Below are positions 9,165 to 18,212 of a stretch of 60,140 bases of DNA, one piece after another. The notes below the pieces were generated by a model. The model saw nothing but the letters and a program-made list of their open reading frames with translations, made no database searches and was not told the DNA's origin. The DNA comes from SAR116 cluster bacterium MED-G04. Its GTDB lineage: Bacteria > Pseudomonadota > Alphaproteobacteria > Puniceispirillales > UBA1172. The stretch spans positions 1 through 60,140 of the forward strand of contig NTKX01000002.1 in the NCBI GenBank assembly GCA_002457135.1, written 5' to 3'. Position 1 is the stretch's first letter. Each line of letters begins with the position of its first letter. Both the position numbers and the translations under genes were made by a program.

Positions 9165-11968
9165 GCCGCATCCATGGTGGAGACAACCGATGCACAGCGT
9201 CCGCAGATGGCATCGTCAGCATCAGCGTCTACCTCAGGCAGGATCTTCCAGCAGCGTTGGCATTTGCCGCCATCAGCCAGCCCGACGACAACGCCGATAT
9301 GCCCGTCTTCATCAGTGACGGCATCAGCAGGCGGCGCACCCGCCACCAGTTCGGCTGATGAGGTGATGAATATCTCGGCCGCATCCAGCCCGCTGAAGGC
9401 CTCAATCACCGCATCGGGTGCATGCAACACGGGATGGGCCTGAAGCGATGATTTCACCTCACCCGCGGCGCGCATCTTTTCAATCGCGCCGTTGACCACC
9501 AGCCTGGCGGCACGGATACGGGACCAGCGATCGCCAAGGTCTGCGTTGAACCATGATGACGGGATATCGGGCCAGACTTCGAAATGAACCGAGCTGTCGG
9601 TTCCGGGGTAGCGGGTCATCCAGGCTTCCTCGGCGGTGAAACAGAGGATTGGCGCAAGCCAGCGCACCAGGCACTGAAAGACATGATCCATCACCGTCCG
9701 GCAGGCACGGCGTTCGACTGATGACGCATCACCGCAATAGAGCGTGTCCTTGCGGATATCGAAATAAAACGCCGACAGGTCGTTATTGCAGAAATGGTGC
9801 AGCGTGGTGAAGACCTGATGATAGTCATGCCCGGCTATCGCCTCACGGATCGCGGCATCGACTTCATGAAGCCGGTGCAGGGTCCATGCCTCAAGTTCGG
9901 GCATATCAGCATGCTCGATGCGTTCAGCCTCGGTAAACCCGTCAAGGCTGCCGAGAAGGTAACGGAACGTATTGCGCAGGCGGCGGTAATGGTCAACCTG
10001 ACGCTGGAGGATTTCCGGCCCGATCCTGAGATCATCGTAATAGTCGGAATTGGCCACCCAGATACGCAGGATATCAGCCCCGTTCTGCTTGATCACATCC
10101 TGGGGCGTCACCGTGTTGCCCAGCGATTTTGACATTTTGCGGCCCTGCTCATCCAGCACGAAGCCATGGGTCAGGACGCTGTCATAAGGCGCACGGCCAC
10201 GGGTTCCGCAGCTCTCCAGCAGGGAGGAATGGAACCAGCCGCGATGCTGGTCCGAGCCTTCGAGGTACATATCCGCAGGCCAGGCCATGTCATCGTTGCC
10301 TTCCAGCAGAAAGGCGTGGGTTGACCCGCTGTCAAACCACACATCAACGATATCGGTCACCTGTTCGTATTCAGCCGCATCATAGTCATCGCCAAGAAAA
10401 CGTTCAGGCGGGCTGGCGAACCAGGCATCGGACCCTTCGAGCTTGAAGGCCTCAACCACCCGGTCGATTACCGCCTGATCACGCAGGGCCTCACCCGAGG
10501 CCTTGTGAACGAAAACAGGGATCGGCACACCCCAGGCGCGCTGGCGGCTGACGCACCAGTCCGGACGACCGGCGATCATGCTGGTCAGGCGAACCTGCCC
10601 TGATGGCGGGTAGAACACGGTTTCCGACAGCGCCTTGAGTGCCGTGTCCCTGAGACCGTGGCTTTCCATCGAAATGAACCATTGCGGGGTATTGCGGAAA
10701 ATCAGCGGGGCATGACTGCGCCATGAATGCGGGTAGGAATGCGTCACCTGCCCGCGCCCGACAAGGCAGCCCTCCTCAGCCAGCAGATCAGCGATCTTGG
10801 CGTTGTCCTTGAGGGCCGAGAACCCGGCAAACAGCGGCAGATGTTCCATCAGCCGGCCATCCGCGCCAACGGTTTCAGGCACCGGCACACCATGCGCCAT
10901 GCCCAGAACGTAATCTTCCGCGCCATGCCCCGGGGCAATATGGACAATGCCCGTTCCCTGTTCGGTGGTGACATAATCAGCGGGCAGCATCGGCACATCA
11001 TGATCATAGCCCTTGCCGTTGAGCGGGTGTTTCAGCACGGTGTCCGCAAAAGCTGATGTCGGCACACTGTCTTCACGGGTGAAGCCGGTGATCCCGCAGG
11101 CCTCGGCAATAGTGTCGGCCAGCGCATCAGCGACAACCAGCCGCTCACCAACCCGGGCCAGCGCATCATCAGCTGCCGCATCAACCCGCCAGACACCGTA
11201 ATCAATATCCTCACCATAGGCCGTGGCGCGGTTGCCCGGCATGGTCCACGGTGTTGTCGTCCAGATCACCACGGTGGCGCCTTCCAGCGCGGGGTGTCCT
11301 GCCTTTGTCACCGGGAAACGGGCGTAGATGGTGGTGGAGGTGCGATCGAAATATTCGATTTCGGCCTCGGCCAGGGCGGTTTTTTCCACCGCCGACCACA
11401 TCACCGGCTTGGAGCCCCGGAACAATGAGCCTTCCATCAGGAAACGCCCGATTTCACCGGCGATGATCGCCTCAGATTCCAGTTTCATGGTGGCGTAGGG
11501 GTTATCCCAGTCACCCATCACCCCGAGGCGTTGAAATTCCTCGGACTGCACGGCCATCCAGTGGCTGGCAAATTCACGGCATTCCTTGCGGAATTCGACG
11601 ATCGGCACCTGATCCTTGTCACGGCCCTTTTTGCGATAGGCTTCCTCAATCTTCCATTCGATCGGCAGACCATGGCAATCCCAGCCGGGAACGTAATTCG
11701 CATCCTTGCCGAGACCCGACTGGAAACGGTTGATGATATCCTTCAGAATCTTGTTCAGCGCATGGCCGATATGCAGGTTGCCATTGGCGTAGGGCGGGCC
11801 ATCATGGAGAATGAATTTCTCCGCCCCCTTGCGATGCTTGCGGAGCTGACGAAAAAAGTCCATTTCCATCCAGCGTGCCAGAATCTCTGGCTCTTTCTTG
11901 GGCAGCCCGGCCCGCATCGGAAAATCGGTCTTTGGCAGGAAAACGGTGGATTTAAGATCGCTTGTCAT
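9161..11968 (-). CDS. ileS: Isoleucyl-tRNA synthetase
   Basis: IleS charges tRNA-Ile. The class I signatures are HIGH at residues 66-69 (within ANGNLHIGHALNKILKD) and KMSKS at 611-615. The editing domain lies between them (TTTPWTMPGN and the GTGIVHIAPGHGAED block). A C-terminal zinc site is formed by Cys903, Cys906, Cys922 and Cys925. At 935 residues it is full length and of the eubacterial type. It lies 7 nt downstream of ribF and overlaps lspA by 4 nt. Confidence 0.97.
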   Translation of the reverse strand: MTSDLKSTVFLPKTDFPMRAGLPKKEPEILARWMEMDFFRQLRKHRKGAEKFILHDGPPYANGNLHIGHALNKILKDIINRFQSGLGKDANYVPGWDCHGLPIEWKIEEAYRKKGRDKDQVPIVEFRKECREFASHWMAVQSEEFQRLGVMGDWDNPYATMKLESEAIIAGEIGRFLMEGSLFRGSKPVMWSAVEKTALAEAEIEYFDRTSTTIYARFPVTKAGHPALEGATVVIWTTTPWTMPGNRATAYGEDIDYGVWRVDAAADDALARVGERLVVADALADTIAEACGITGFTREDSVPTSAFADTVLKHPLNGKGYDHDVPMLPADYVTTEQGTGIVHIAPGHGAEDYVLGMAHGVPVPETVGADGRLMEHLPLFAGFSALKDNAKIADLLAEEGCLVGRGQVTHSYPHSWRSHAPLIFRNTPQWFISMESHGLRDTALKALSETVFYPPSGQVRLTSMIAGRPDWCVSRQRAWGVPIPVFVHKASGEALRDQAVIDRVVEAFKLEGSDAWFASPPERFLGDDYDAAEYEQVTDIVDVWFDSGSTHAFLLEGNDDMAWPADMYLEGSDQHRGWFHSSLLESCGTRGRAPYDSVLTHGFVLDEQGRKMSKSLGNTVTPQDVIKQNGADILRIWVANSDYYDDLRIGPEILQRQVDHYRRLRNTFRYLLGSLDGFTEAERIEHADMPELEAWTLHRLHEVDAAIREAIAGHDYHQVFTTLHHFCNNDLSAFYFDIRKDTLYCGDASSVERRACRTVMDHVFQCLVRWLAPILCFTAEEAWMTRYPGTDSSVHFEVWPDIPSSWFNADLGDRWSRIRAARLVVNGAIEKMRAAGEVKSSLQAHPVLHAPDAVIEAFSGLDAAEIFITSSAELVAGAPPADAVTDEDGHIGVVVGLADGGKCQRCWKILPEVDADADDAICGRCASVVSTMDAA

Positions 11969-11975
11969 GGTGGAT

Positions 11976-12995
11976 TCAGTCCTGTTGTGTCAGGCCGGTG
12001 GTTTTAGCATGGTACGCCCAGGCGGCAGCGGCATCGAGTTCAATCTGTTGTTTCAGTGCATCAAGCCCGTCAAACGCCTTTTCGGGCCTGATATAGTCAA
12101 GCAGCATGACATTCAGTCGCTGCCCATAGAGATCACCATCATAATCAAAAAGATTGGACTCCAGCAACACGCCACGATCATTGACGCTGGGGCGGCGGCC
12201 GATATTGGCGACCCCGGCCTTGAGCGGGGCTTCGGGCTGGTCCGCCAGCCTGACCGCAACGCTGTAAACCCCGAAGGCAGGCTGCTGCATTTCGCCCATG
12301 GTGATATTGGCGGTGGGGAAGCCGATGGTCCGGCCCCGCCGATCGCCCTCAATGACAGTGCCGCTGACGGTGAAGGGACGGCCCAGCATGGTTGAGGCAT
12401 CGCTGACATTGCCCTCTTTCAGGGCTGCCCTGATGCGGCTTGATGATACCGCCAGCCCGCCTTCATCGAGGATGGGAACGGATACAGCCCTGATCCCCGA
12501 TGCAGCCTCCTGGCGCGTCACCATATCAAGGTTTCCGATACGGTCATTGCCAAAGGCGAAATCTTCACCGGCGCAGAGAACATCGATCCCCAGCGCAGGC
12601 AGAACCGCATGGATGAAATCATGGGCGCTGGTGTTGCGCATCGCCTCATCAAACTGGAGCTGGATGATAACCTCAGCCCCGGCATCCGCCAGAAAGCAGA
12701 GCTTGTCCCCAGGATCAGCGAGGAGGAAGCCTTCCATATCGGGCTTGAAAAAACGTTTCGGATGCGGCGTGAAGGTGATGACCGCCGGTTTCAGGCTATC
12801 AGCCCCATTGGCACGCTCACCCGCAACACTGGCGGCACATCCGATCAGCGACTGGTGGCCGAGATGCACGCCATCAAGATTGCCGATAGCCGCCACCAGC
12901 CGCACCGATTGGTCAAGCGCGGCATCACCGATGCGCCAGTTGATGACGCGGGTTTCCTTCGGCATGGAAAAAGGGGGGCAGTTGAATGGGTTCAT
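11976..12995 (-). CDS. ribF: Bifunctional riboflavin kinase / FAD synthetase
   Basis: RibF converts riboflavin to FMN and then to FAD. The N-terminal nucleotidyltransferase domain has the GVHLGH signature (family GxxHxGH) within NLDGVHLGHQSLIG. The C-terminal kinase domain has GDRRGRTIGFPTANI with the PTAN metal/ATP motif. The 339-residue length is slightly above the usual 310 or so because of the N-terminal extension. An internal Met at residue 11 is an alternative start. It heads the ribF-ileS-lspA-lipoprotein-mutL operon. No FMN riboswitch is seen upstream. Confidence 0.93.
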   Translation of the reverse strand: MNPFNCPPFSMPKETRVINWRIGDAALDQSVRLVAAIGNLDGVHLGHQSLIGCAASVAGERANGADSLKPAVITFTPHPKRFFKPDMEGFLLADPGDKLCFLADAGAEVIIQLQFDEAMRNTSAHDFIHAVLPALGIDVLCAGEDFAFGNDRIGNLDMVTRQEAASGIRAVSVPILDEGGLAVSSSRIRAALKEGNVSDASTMLGRPFTVSGTVIEGDRRGRTIGFPTANITMGEMQQPAFGVYSVAVRLADQPEAPLKAGVANIGRRPSVNDRGVLLESNLFDYDGDLYGQRLNVMLLDYIRPEKAFDGLDALKQQIELDAAAAWAYHAKTTGLTQQD

Positions 12996-13040
12996 GGCAA
13001 GATCAGAATAGAGGGCAACATGCCCGGGACCGGCTGTTTC

Positions 13041-13054
13041 GCTAGACGTTTAGC
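13041..13054. repeat. Short imperfect palindrome upstream of ribF
   Basis: GCTAGACGTTTAGC is a 14-bp near-perfect inverted repeat centred on ACGT, 46 bp upstream of the ribF start in the 206-bp gap between ribF and the divergent mscS gene. It could be an operator for either gene or a chance palindrome. The rest of the gap is AT-rich and shows no terminator I can support. Confidence 0.25.
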
Positions 13055-13201
13055 AAAATTGATCAGGCTTGGCTATCCCCGGACAGGGTGTTGGTCAGGG
13101 GACCAGTCAGAGGGCCAGCCTTAAAACCTTATAAAACGTCATAAATGTAAAAAAAATTGGATTAAGTTGAATATCCGTGGTGGCTCTGGCAGATTGAAAA
13201 C

Positions 13202-14035
13202 ATGATAGAGGACAACCTTCCCCAGTTTATCGAAGCAATTGATTTCAGCCTGATTCAGGCCTGGGCCGGGAACATCTTTTCCGGGGTGATGATCCTTGTC
13301 ATCGGTATTTTCATCAGCAGGCGGGCCGGGCAGTTTCTGCGGCATACCTTAACGCGGATTGGCGGTTTTGATAAAACCCTGATCCCGCTGGCGGCATCAA
13401 CGGTGCGCTACGCCATCATGATCGTGACCATCGTGGCCGCGCTGGGCAGTTTCGGCATCCAGACCACCTCAATCATCGCTGTCCTTGGTGCGGCTGGCAT
13501 CGCCATCGGTCTGGCCCTGCAAGGCACGCTGTCCAATGTTGCGGCGGGGGTCATGCTGCTGTTCCTGAGGCCATTTCAGGCCGGTGACTGGATCGAAACC
13601 AGCAGCCATTCCGGCACGGTTGCCGAAATCGGGCTGTTTACCACCATCATCACCACCTTCGATAACGTGTTCATTTCAGTACCGAACTCGGCAATCTGGG
13701 GGGCGACTGTCACCAACCATTCGCGCAACACCACGCGGCGGATGGATATAGATATCGGCATTGCCTATTCGAGTGACCTTGACCTGGCGGAAAAAATAAT
13801 GCTCTCCCTTGCTGGTGATGACCGTGTGCTGGCATCACCCGAACCGCAGTTTCTGGTGGTCAATTACGCCGATAGCGCGATCATTGTCCGGTTGCGGCTC
13901 CACGCTCATTATGATGATTTTTTCAAGCTTTACTGGGACCTGATGCGGCAGCTCAAGCCTGCCCTGGATCAGGCCGGGATAGAAATTCCGTTCCCGCAGC
14001 GTGAAATCCGTTCGCTGGGCAATGACACATCATGA
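13202..14035 (+). CDS. mscS: Small-conductance mechanosensitive channel (MscS family)
   Basis: The protein should open under membrane tension and release solutes on hypo-osmotic shock. At 277 residues it is a minimal MscS: three transmembrane helices at about 15-45, 65-85 and 93-125. The last is the Gly/Ala-rich pore helix (GAAGIAIGLALQGTLSN), followed by the FLRPFQAGDWIE hinge of the beta domain and a soluble alpha/beta C-terminus. It overlaps the chaC-like gene by 4 nt (ATGA), so the two are translationally coupled. Confidence 0.9.
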   Translation: MIEDNLPQFIEAIDFSLIQAWAGNIFSGVMILVIGIFISRRAGQFLRHTLTRIGGFDKTLIPLAASTVRYAIMIVTIVAALGSFGIQTTSIIAVLGAAGIAIGLALQGTLSNVAAGVMLLFLRPFQAGDWIETSSHSGTVAEIGLFTTIITTFDNVFISVPNSAIWGATVTNHSRNTTRRMDIDIGIAYSSDLDLAEKIMLSLAGDDRVLASPEPQFLVVNYADSAIIVRLRLHAHYDDFFKLYWDLMRQLKPALDQAGIEIPFPQREIRSLGNDTS

Positions 14036-14724
14036 CCAAAAAACCGATCCAGAAAATCACCCGGGAGTTATTGGCCAACGGCACCATTCAGCAGATGGCG
14101 CGTGACCGTGACGGGGCGAATGCCAATATCATGAGCGATGATGAGCTGATCGCATCCCGCCGCAGCCTGATCCCCGACAATCCTGATGAGGATGTCTGGG
14201 TCTTTGCCTATGGATCGCTGATCTGGAACCCTGCGCTTGAAATCAGGGAAAGCAAGCTTGGCCGGATTTACGGCTATCACCGGCGGTTCTGCCTGAGAAC
14301 ACGAATAGGCCGGGGTACGCCTGAAAAGCCGGGGCTGATCCTTGGCCTTGACCGGGGCGGATGCTGCCCGGGGCAGGTTTTGCGCATCGACAGGAAAGAC
14401 GCGATGGCCGAGCTTGACCTGCTCTGGCGGCGGGAAATGCTGAATAAATCCTATGTCCCCAAACTGCTCAAGGTCCGCTGCGATGATGGCAGCAGGGTCA
14501 CCGCCGTGTCCTTTGTGATCAACCGCAAGAGCGAGAGTTACGTTGCCGAATTGCCCATCGAACAGAAGGCCGAGATTATCGCCACCGCCCATGGATTTAT
14601 CGGGCCTTGCCTCGAATACCTCGAACGCACCCATGAAAGCCTGGCGGCACTGTCAATCCATGACCGGTATCTTGACCGTATCCTCAAAATGATCAGCAAA
14701 AATGCTGGAAAGCCCCTGCAATAA
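14032..14724 (+). CDS. chaC: Glutathione-specific gamma-glutamylcyclotransferase (ChaC family)
   Basis: ChaC enzymes cleave glutathione to 5-oxoproline and Cys-Gly. The family signature YGSLIW is at residues 60-65 within DVWVFAYGSLIWNP, followed by GYHRRFCL and GLDRGGCCPGQVLRI. The candidate catalytic Glu lies in the AELDLLWRREM block. An unusual N-terminal segment of about 50 residues precedes the domain. It is coupled to mscS by a 4-nt overlap and followed by a tRNA gene 20 nt downstream. The symbol follows the family, and the physiological role here is inferred. Confidence 0.85.
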   Translation: MTKKPIQKITRELLANGTIQQMARDRDGANANIMSDDELIASRRSLIPDNPDEDVWVFAYGSLIWNPALEIRESKLGRIYGYHRRFCLRTRIGRGTPEKPGLILGLDRGGCCPGQVLRIDRKDAMAELDLLWRREMLNKSYVPKLLKVRCDDGSRVTAVSFVINRKSESYVAELPIEQKAEIIATAHGFIGPCLEYLERTHESLAALSIHDRYLDRILKMISKNAGKPLQ

Positions 14725-14744
14725 TCACTAGGATAACGCCCGAT

Positions 14745-14831
14745 GCGAGTGTGGCGGAACCGGTAGACGCAGTGGACTCAAAATCCACCGATGGCAACAT
14801 CTTGAGAGTTCGAGTCTCTCCACTCGCACCA
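14745..14831 (+). tRNA. tRNA-Leu (anticodon CAA)
   Basis: The acceptor arm GCGAGTG (14745-14751) pairs perfectly with CACTCGC (14821-14827), followed by discriminator A and an encoded CCA (14829-14831). The anticodon stem GTGGA/TCCAC encloses the loop CTCAAAA, giving anticodon CAA, which reads UUG. The T loop GTTCGAGTC and a long variable arm typical of class II Leu tRNAs are present. Length is 87 nt. Confidence 0.96.
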
Positions 14832-14855
14832 TGATCTCCTTGGGATGCTTTTCTT

Positions 14856-15455
14856 ATGACACAGGCCAAGACCGGATTATACGACCGCTTCATCCATTCA
14901 GTGCCGTTTATGTCAAGGCTGCAGGACTGGGTGATTGACCTTGGCGGCCGCCCCTCGGCGATGCGCTGGCTGCTGACCCTGTCGTTTCTGGAATCGATTT
15001 TCTTTCCCGTTCCCGTTGACCCCCTGATGGGGATGGTGGTGCTGGCACGGCCCGGCCATTATATCCGCATTGCACTGATGACGGCACTGGCCTCAGTCGC
15101 GGGCGGGGTCGCCGGATGGTGGATCGGCGTTACCGTGGGTGACGCGATCATTGCCATGGGCTGGATCGGCCGTGAAGGGGCCTATGCAAGCGTTGCCGCC
15201 GCCTTTGCCGAGCATGGCTGGGTGCTGCTGCTGATCGGTGCCTTCACCCCCCTGCCCTATAAGGTGGTGGTGGTGAGCGCCGGTTTCCTCGGCATCGGGA
15301 TCATCCCGCTCATCGTCGCCTCATTGATTGGCCGCAGTGGCCGTTTCCTGCTGGTTGCCGGGATTGTCCGCTATCGCCGCAACACGGCCCTTGCCGGCGG
15401 GTTGACCGCTATCCTGACAGGGCTGGTGGTATTTTTCTGGTGGTACACGCACTGA
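14856..15455 (+). CDS. YqaA/DedA-type (VTT-domain) inner-membrane protein
   Basis: This 199-residue polytopic membrane protein has the VTT/DedA-like pattern: an acidic reentrant segment (LSFLESIFFPVPVDPLMGM, about 41-60) and a second reentrant-type segment (LIGAFTPLPYKVVVVSAG, about 128-145), separated by Gly-rich helices and followed by a terminal helix. DedA-superfamily proteins are linked to lipid flipping and membrane homeostasis; the role of the YqaA branch is less clear. It starts 25 nt after the tRNA and its stop overlaps the dsbB start by 1 nt. Confidence 0.8.
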   Translation: MTQAKTGLYDRFIHSVPFMSRLQDWVIDLGGRPSAMRWLLTLSFLESIFFPVPVDPLMGMVVLARPGHYIRIALMTALASVAGGVAGWWIGVTVGDAIIAMGWIGREGAYASVAAAFAEHGWVLLLIGAFTPLPYKVVVVSAGFLGIGIIPLIVASLIGRSGRFLLVAGIVRYRRNTALAGGLTAILTGLVVFFWWYTH

Positions 15456-15988
15456 TGGCCAGGGGTTTTCGCGCAACATTCAGCAAACTGATGCAGCCGA
15501 TGCCGCTGATGGCATTGCTCACCACAGGATCAGGGGCGATGCTGGTCGCCGCCGCTGTTTTTGAGCATGGCTTCGGGCTGGCCCCGTGCATCATGTGCCT
15601 GTGGCAACGCTGGCCCCACCGTGTCGTGATCCTGCTCGGCCTTGCAGGGATGGCGGCCGGGCTGGTCATGGGCCGCAGGGTTTCCATGCTGTTCCAGGGC
15701 CTGATAGCGGCGGCCCTGATGACAGGGGCCGGGATCGCGTTCTGGCATACCGGGGTTGAATTCGGCATCCTGCCGGGGCCTGCCGCATGCAGCGGGTCGG
15801 TTGCGCTGGTGGGTGACACAGCCTCTGTGCTGGATAACCTCCTGGCCGCGCCACCGGTTCAGTGCGACAAGGTGCCATGGTCTTTTCTGGGGCTGTCCAT
15901 GGCAACTTGGAATGGCTTGATTTCAGTGGTGATGGCAGGTTTTGCCATCGCTGGCATGATGCGGCGAGGCAAGCCGCGCTATTCCTGA
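15455..15988 (+). CDS. dsbB: Disulfide bond formation protein B
   Basis: DsbB re-oxidises periplasmic DsbA and passes the electrons to quinone. The protein has four predicted membrane helices, a CxxC in the first periplasmic loop (PCIMCLWQRWPH) and a second cysteine pair in the second loop (PAACSG ... VQCDKVPW), the complete DsbB redox set. I chose the ATG at 15455, which overlaps the previous stop by one base (TGATG). A GTG 15 nt earlier is also open. Length is 177 residues. Confidence 0.9.
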   Translation: MARGFRATFSKLMQPMPLMALLTTGSGAMLVAAAVFEHGFGLAPCIMCLWQRWPHRVVILLGLAGMAAGLVMGRRVSMLFQGLIAAALMTGAGIAFWHTGVEFGILPGPAACSGSVALVGDTASVLDNLLAAPPVQCDKVPWSFLGLSMATWNGLISVVMAGFAIAGMMRRGKPRYS

Positions 15989-16039
15989 AGTCTTGAAGAC
16001 TTGAGATGATACACCCGCCTGTCGGGTGAGGAGCAAATC

Positions 16040-16561
16040 ATGACCGAAGAGATGAAATCCCGAATTGACCGTTTTCTCCGGGTAGACCATGCCGGTGAAC
16101 TGGGGGCCAAGCGCATCTATCAGGGCCAGCTGGCGGTGCTGAAAAATCATCCTGTAGCCCCTGAAATCGAACACATGAAAGAACAGGAACAGCATCACCT
16201 CGACACGTTCGAAAACCTGATCAACGAATACCAGACCCGGCCTTCGGTGCTGACACCGCTCTGGAACGGGGCCGGGTTCATGCTGGGCGCGGTGACCGCC
16301 GCCATGGGACCCAAAGCGGCCATGGCCTGCACCATCGCGGTGGAGGAAGTCATCGGTGAGCATTATCGTGAACAGGCCGAAACCCTCGATGACAGCGAGG
16401 CCGAGCTGAGGGCAACGTTGAGGCAGTTCCGTGATGAGGAGCTGGAGCATCGTGACACCGCCATCGATCATGATGGTGAGGATGCTGTCGGCTACCCCGT
16501 GCTGCGGCAGATCATTTCAACCGGGTGCAGAACAGCGATCAAGCTGGCCGAGAAAATCTGA
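16040..16561 (+). CDS. coq7: Demethoxyubiquinone hydroxylase (COQ7 family)
   Basis: COQ7 hydroxylates 2-polyprenyl-3-methyl-6-methoxy-benzoquinol at C5 late in ubiquinone synthesis. The di-iron ligand motifs are all visible: RVDHAGELGA (Glu20), EQEQHHLDTFE (Glu50, His53), VEEVIGEHY (Glu102) and EELEHRDTA (133-141). At 173 residues it is the compact bacterial form. A GAGGAG ribosome binding site precedes the ATG. Its presence implies aerobic ubiquinone synthesis. Confidence 0.95.
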   Translation: MTEEMKSRIDRFLRVDHAGELGAKRIYQGQLAVLKNHPVAPEIEHMKEQEQHHLDTFENLINEYQTRPSVLTPLWNGAGFMLGAVTAAMGPKAAMACTIAVEEVIGEHYREQAETLDDSEAELRATLRQFRDEELEHRDTAIDHDGEDAVGYPVLRQIISTGCRTAIKLAEKI

Positions 16562-16595
16562 CCACCCCAATAATCTGACTTCCAGAAAAACCGGA

Positions 16596-17234
16596 TCAGA
16601 ACGGCAGGGCAGAGTGCTTGTCCAGCACGATGTCCTGGGGGTCGTTGACACCATCGCTTTCCAGCTCGGTATCCCAATAGAGGTAATCGCGCCAGCTGTG
16701 ATGCAGGTGGTTGGGCGGGAATCGCCGGCCGTTTTCCTGCAATTGCCAGGTGGTTGGCTGGGATGGCTCAATCCGCGGGATCATGCCGCAATCCTTGGGC
16801 AGCTTGTTGGCCTTCATCAGGTTGCAGCGCGAACAGGCGGCAACCACGTTCTGCCAGGTGGTGCGGCCGCCTTTTGAGCGCGGCACGACATGATCAAAGG
16901 TCAGCTCCTGGGCCTGAAATTCCCGCATGCAGTACTGGCAGGCAAAGCGATCACGCAGAAACACGTTAAACCGGGTGAAGGCCGGATGCTGGCTCTGCTG
17001 AACGTAATCCTTGAGCGCGATGACGCTGGGCAGCCGCATCGTCAGGCTGGGGGAATGAATGTAGCTGTCGTATTCGGAAATGATCGTCACCCGGTCAAGA
17101 AACACAGCCTTGACCGTGTCCTGCCAGGACCAGAGCGACAGCGGAAAATAGCTGAGAGGGCGAAAATCGGCGTTAAGGGCCAGGGCAGGCGCCAATCCGT
17201 CAATCTGGCTGGTGCTTGCGTGGCTGTTCATCAT
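16596..17234 (-). CDS. HNH endonuclease domain protein
   Basis: This 212-residue protein has an HNH nuclease fold with a structural zinc site: CQYC (99-102) and CSRC (134-137) flank DHVVPRSKGG (catalytic-type His115) and Asn129. The N-terminal 90 residues (LNADFRPLSYFPLSLWSWQD) form a conserved domain found in a family widespread in alphaproteobacteria, without an established role. There are no phage or restriction genes beside it, so a housekeeping or DNA-repair role is more likely than a homing element. A second in-frame Met at residue 2 is an alternative start. Confidence 0.82.
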   Translation of the reverse strand: MMNSHASTSQIDGLAPALALNADFRPLSYFPLSLWSWQDTVKAVFLDRVTIISEYDSYIHSPSLTMRLPSVIALKDYVQQSQHPAFTRFNVFLRDRFACQYCMREFQAQELTFDHVVPRSKGGRTTWQNVVAACSRCNLMKANKLPKDCGMIPRIEPSQPTTWQLQENGRRFPPNHLHHSWRDYLYWDTELESDGVNDPQDIVLDKHSALPF

Positions 17235-17356
17235 TGCTGTTTTCGCCTCATCATGATCAGAATTTAATCATATCCCTTATCCGAGATCAAGCCTTCAGGC
17301 TGACTATAGACACAATATGTTGTATTTGATTCGAAATAAATAACTTATTTTGTGTT

Positions 17357-18022
17357 TTATGACAGTAATGTGACGCTGAGAAAGGCCATGGCTTCCTCAA
17401 AGCCTTCACCATCAATGCCATGGCCCAGCCCCTCCCGGGTTGATGCCGTCACGTCAACATCAACGGATTTGAGCATGCTTTCGGCAATCATCATCGCCTG
17501 CCATGGCACAACCTCATCATCCTTGCCATGAACCAGCAGCACCCTCGGGCTGGCGGTCTTTTCATCCTCCAGCTTTTCAGGGGCCAGCAACGCGCCTGAA
17601 AAACTCACCACACCGGCAACAGGTTCAGCCATGCGCAGCCCGGTATGCAGCGCCATCATTCCGCCTTGCGAAAAGCCGATCAGGGCCAGCCGGTCATAAC
17701 CAAGGCCATGGTCCTCCAGCAATATGCTGATCAATTCCTTCAGTTGGGGCATAGCCTCATCCGGGCCGTTATCGAGGGATGCGCCAGTCAGATCAAACCA
17801 TTCCCTGCCCATGGGGTTGGCCGCACAGGGCGCGGGGCCATCAGGGGCCGCCACCACCGCCCCGGGGAAGCGACTGGCGAGGGCCGGTGACAGGTCCATC
17901 AGGTCAGCGGCATCAGCCCCCCAGCCATGCAGCAGCAGGATGAGGCTGTCCGCTGGGGCTGCATCGGCCTGGCGCACCAGAACCGAAAGCCCGGCTTTGT
18001 TTTCGCGGATAATGGTGGCCAT
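17357..18022 (-). CDS. Phospholipase/carboxylesterase family serine hydrolase
   Basis: This is an alpha/beta hydrolase of the acyl-protein thioesterase/carboxylesterase type. The nucleophile elbow is GFSQGG (Ser118), with Asp169 (GKDDEVVP) and His201 (GLGHGID) completing the triad, and LLHGWGAD (31-38) contributes the oxyanion side. I start at ATG 18022 (221 aa), preceded by an AGAGGT ribosome binding site. A longer frame to 18133 adds 37 residues unlike the family. The substrate is unknown. The gene is divergent from gluQ. Confidence 0.85.
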   Translation of the reverse strand: MATIIRENKAGLSVLVRQADAAPADSLILLLHGWGADAADLMDLSPALASRFPGAVVAAPDGPAPCAANPMGREWFDLTGASLDNGPDEAMPQLKELISILLEDHGLGYDRLALIGFSQGGMMALHTGLRMAEPVAGVVSFSGALLAPEKLEDEKTASPRVLLVHGKDDEVVPWQAMMIAESMLKSVDVDVTASTREGLGHGIDGEGFEEAMAFLSVTLLS

Positions 18023-18212
18023 GGTTTCTACCTCTGATCTGGAATAAATACGGGTGATCTGGAATAAATAAACGGGGTGGATGATTCTAGCGATGACTTG
18101 CCCTATCCTGTCGTCAACAAAAGCCGAATGCAATATCGGATTGACCAGCGACCGGGCAGAACAGGTCGTTCAATCCGTCACCGAAACCCGCGTCCATGGG
18201 GAAAACAGCACT

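Noticed and set aside
14828-14857. CCA of tRNA-Leu as part of the next gene's leader
   Set aside because: The CCA is continuous with the discriminator base and the acceptor pairing. The next ATG at 14856 lies clearly outside the tRNA.
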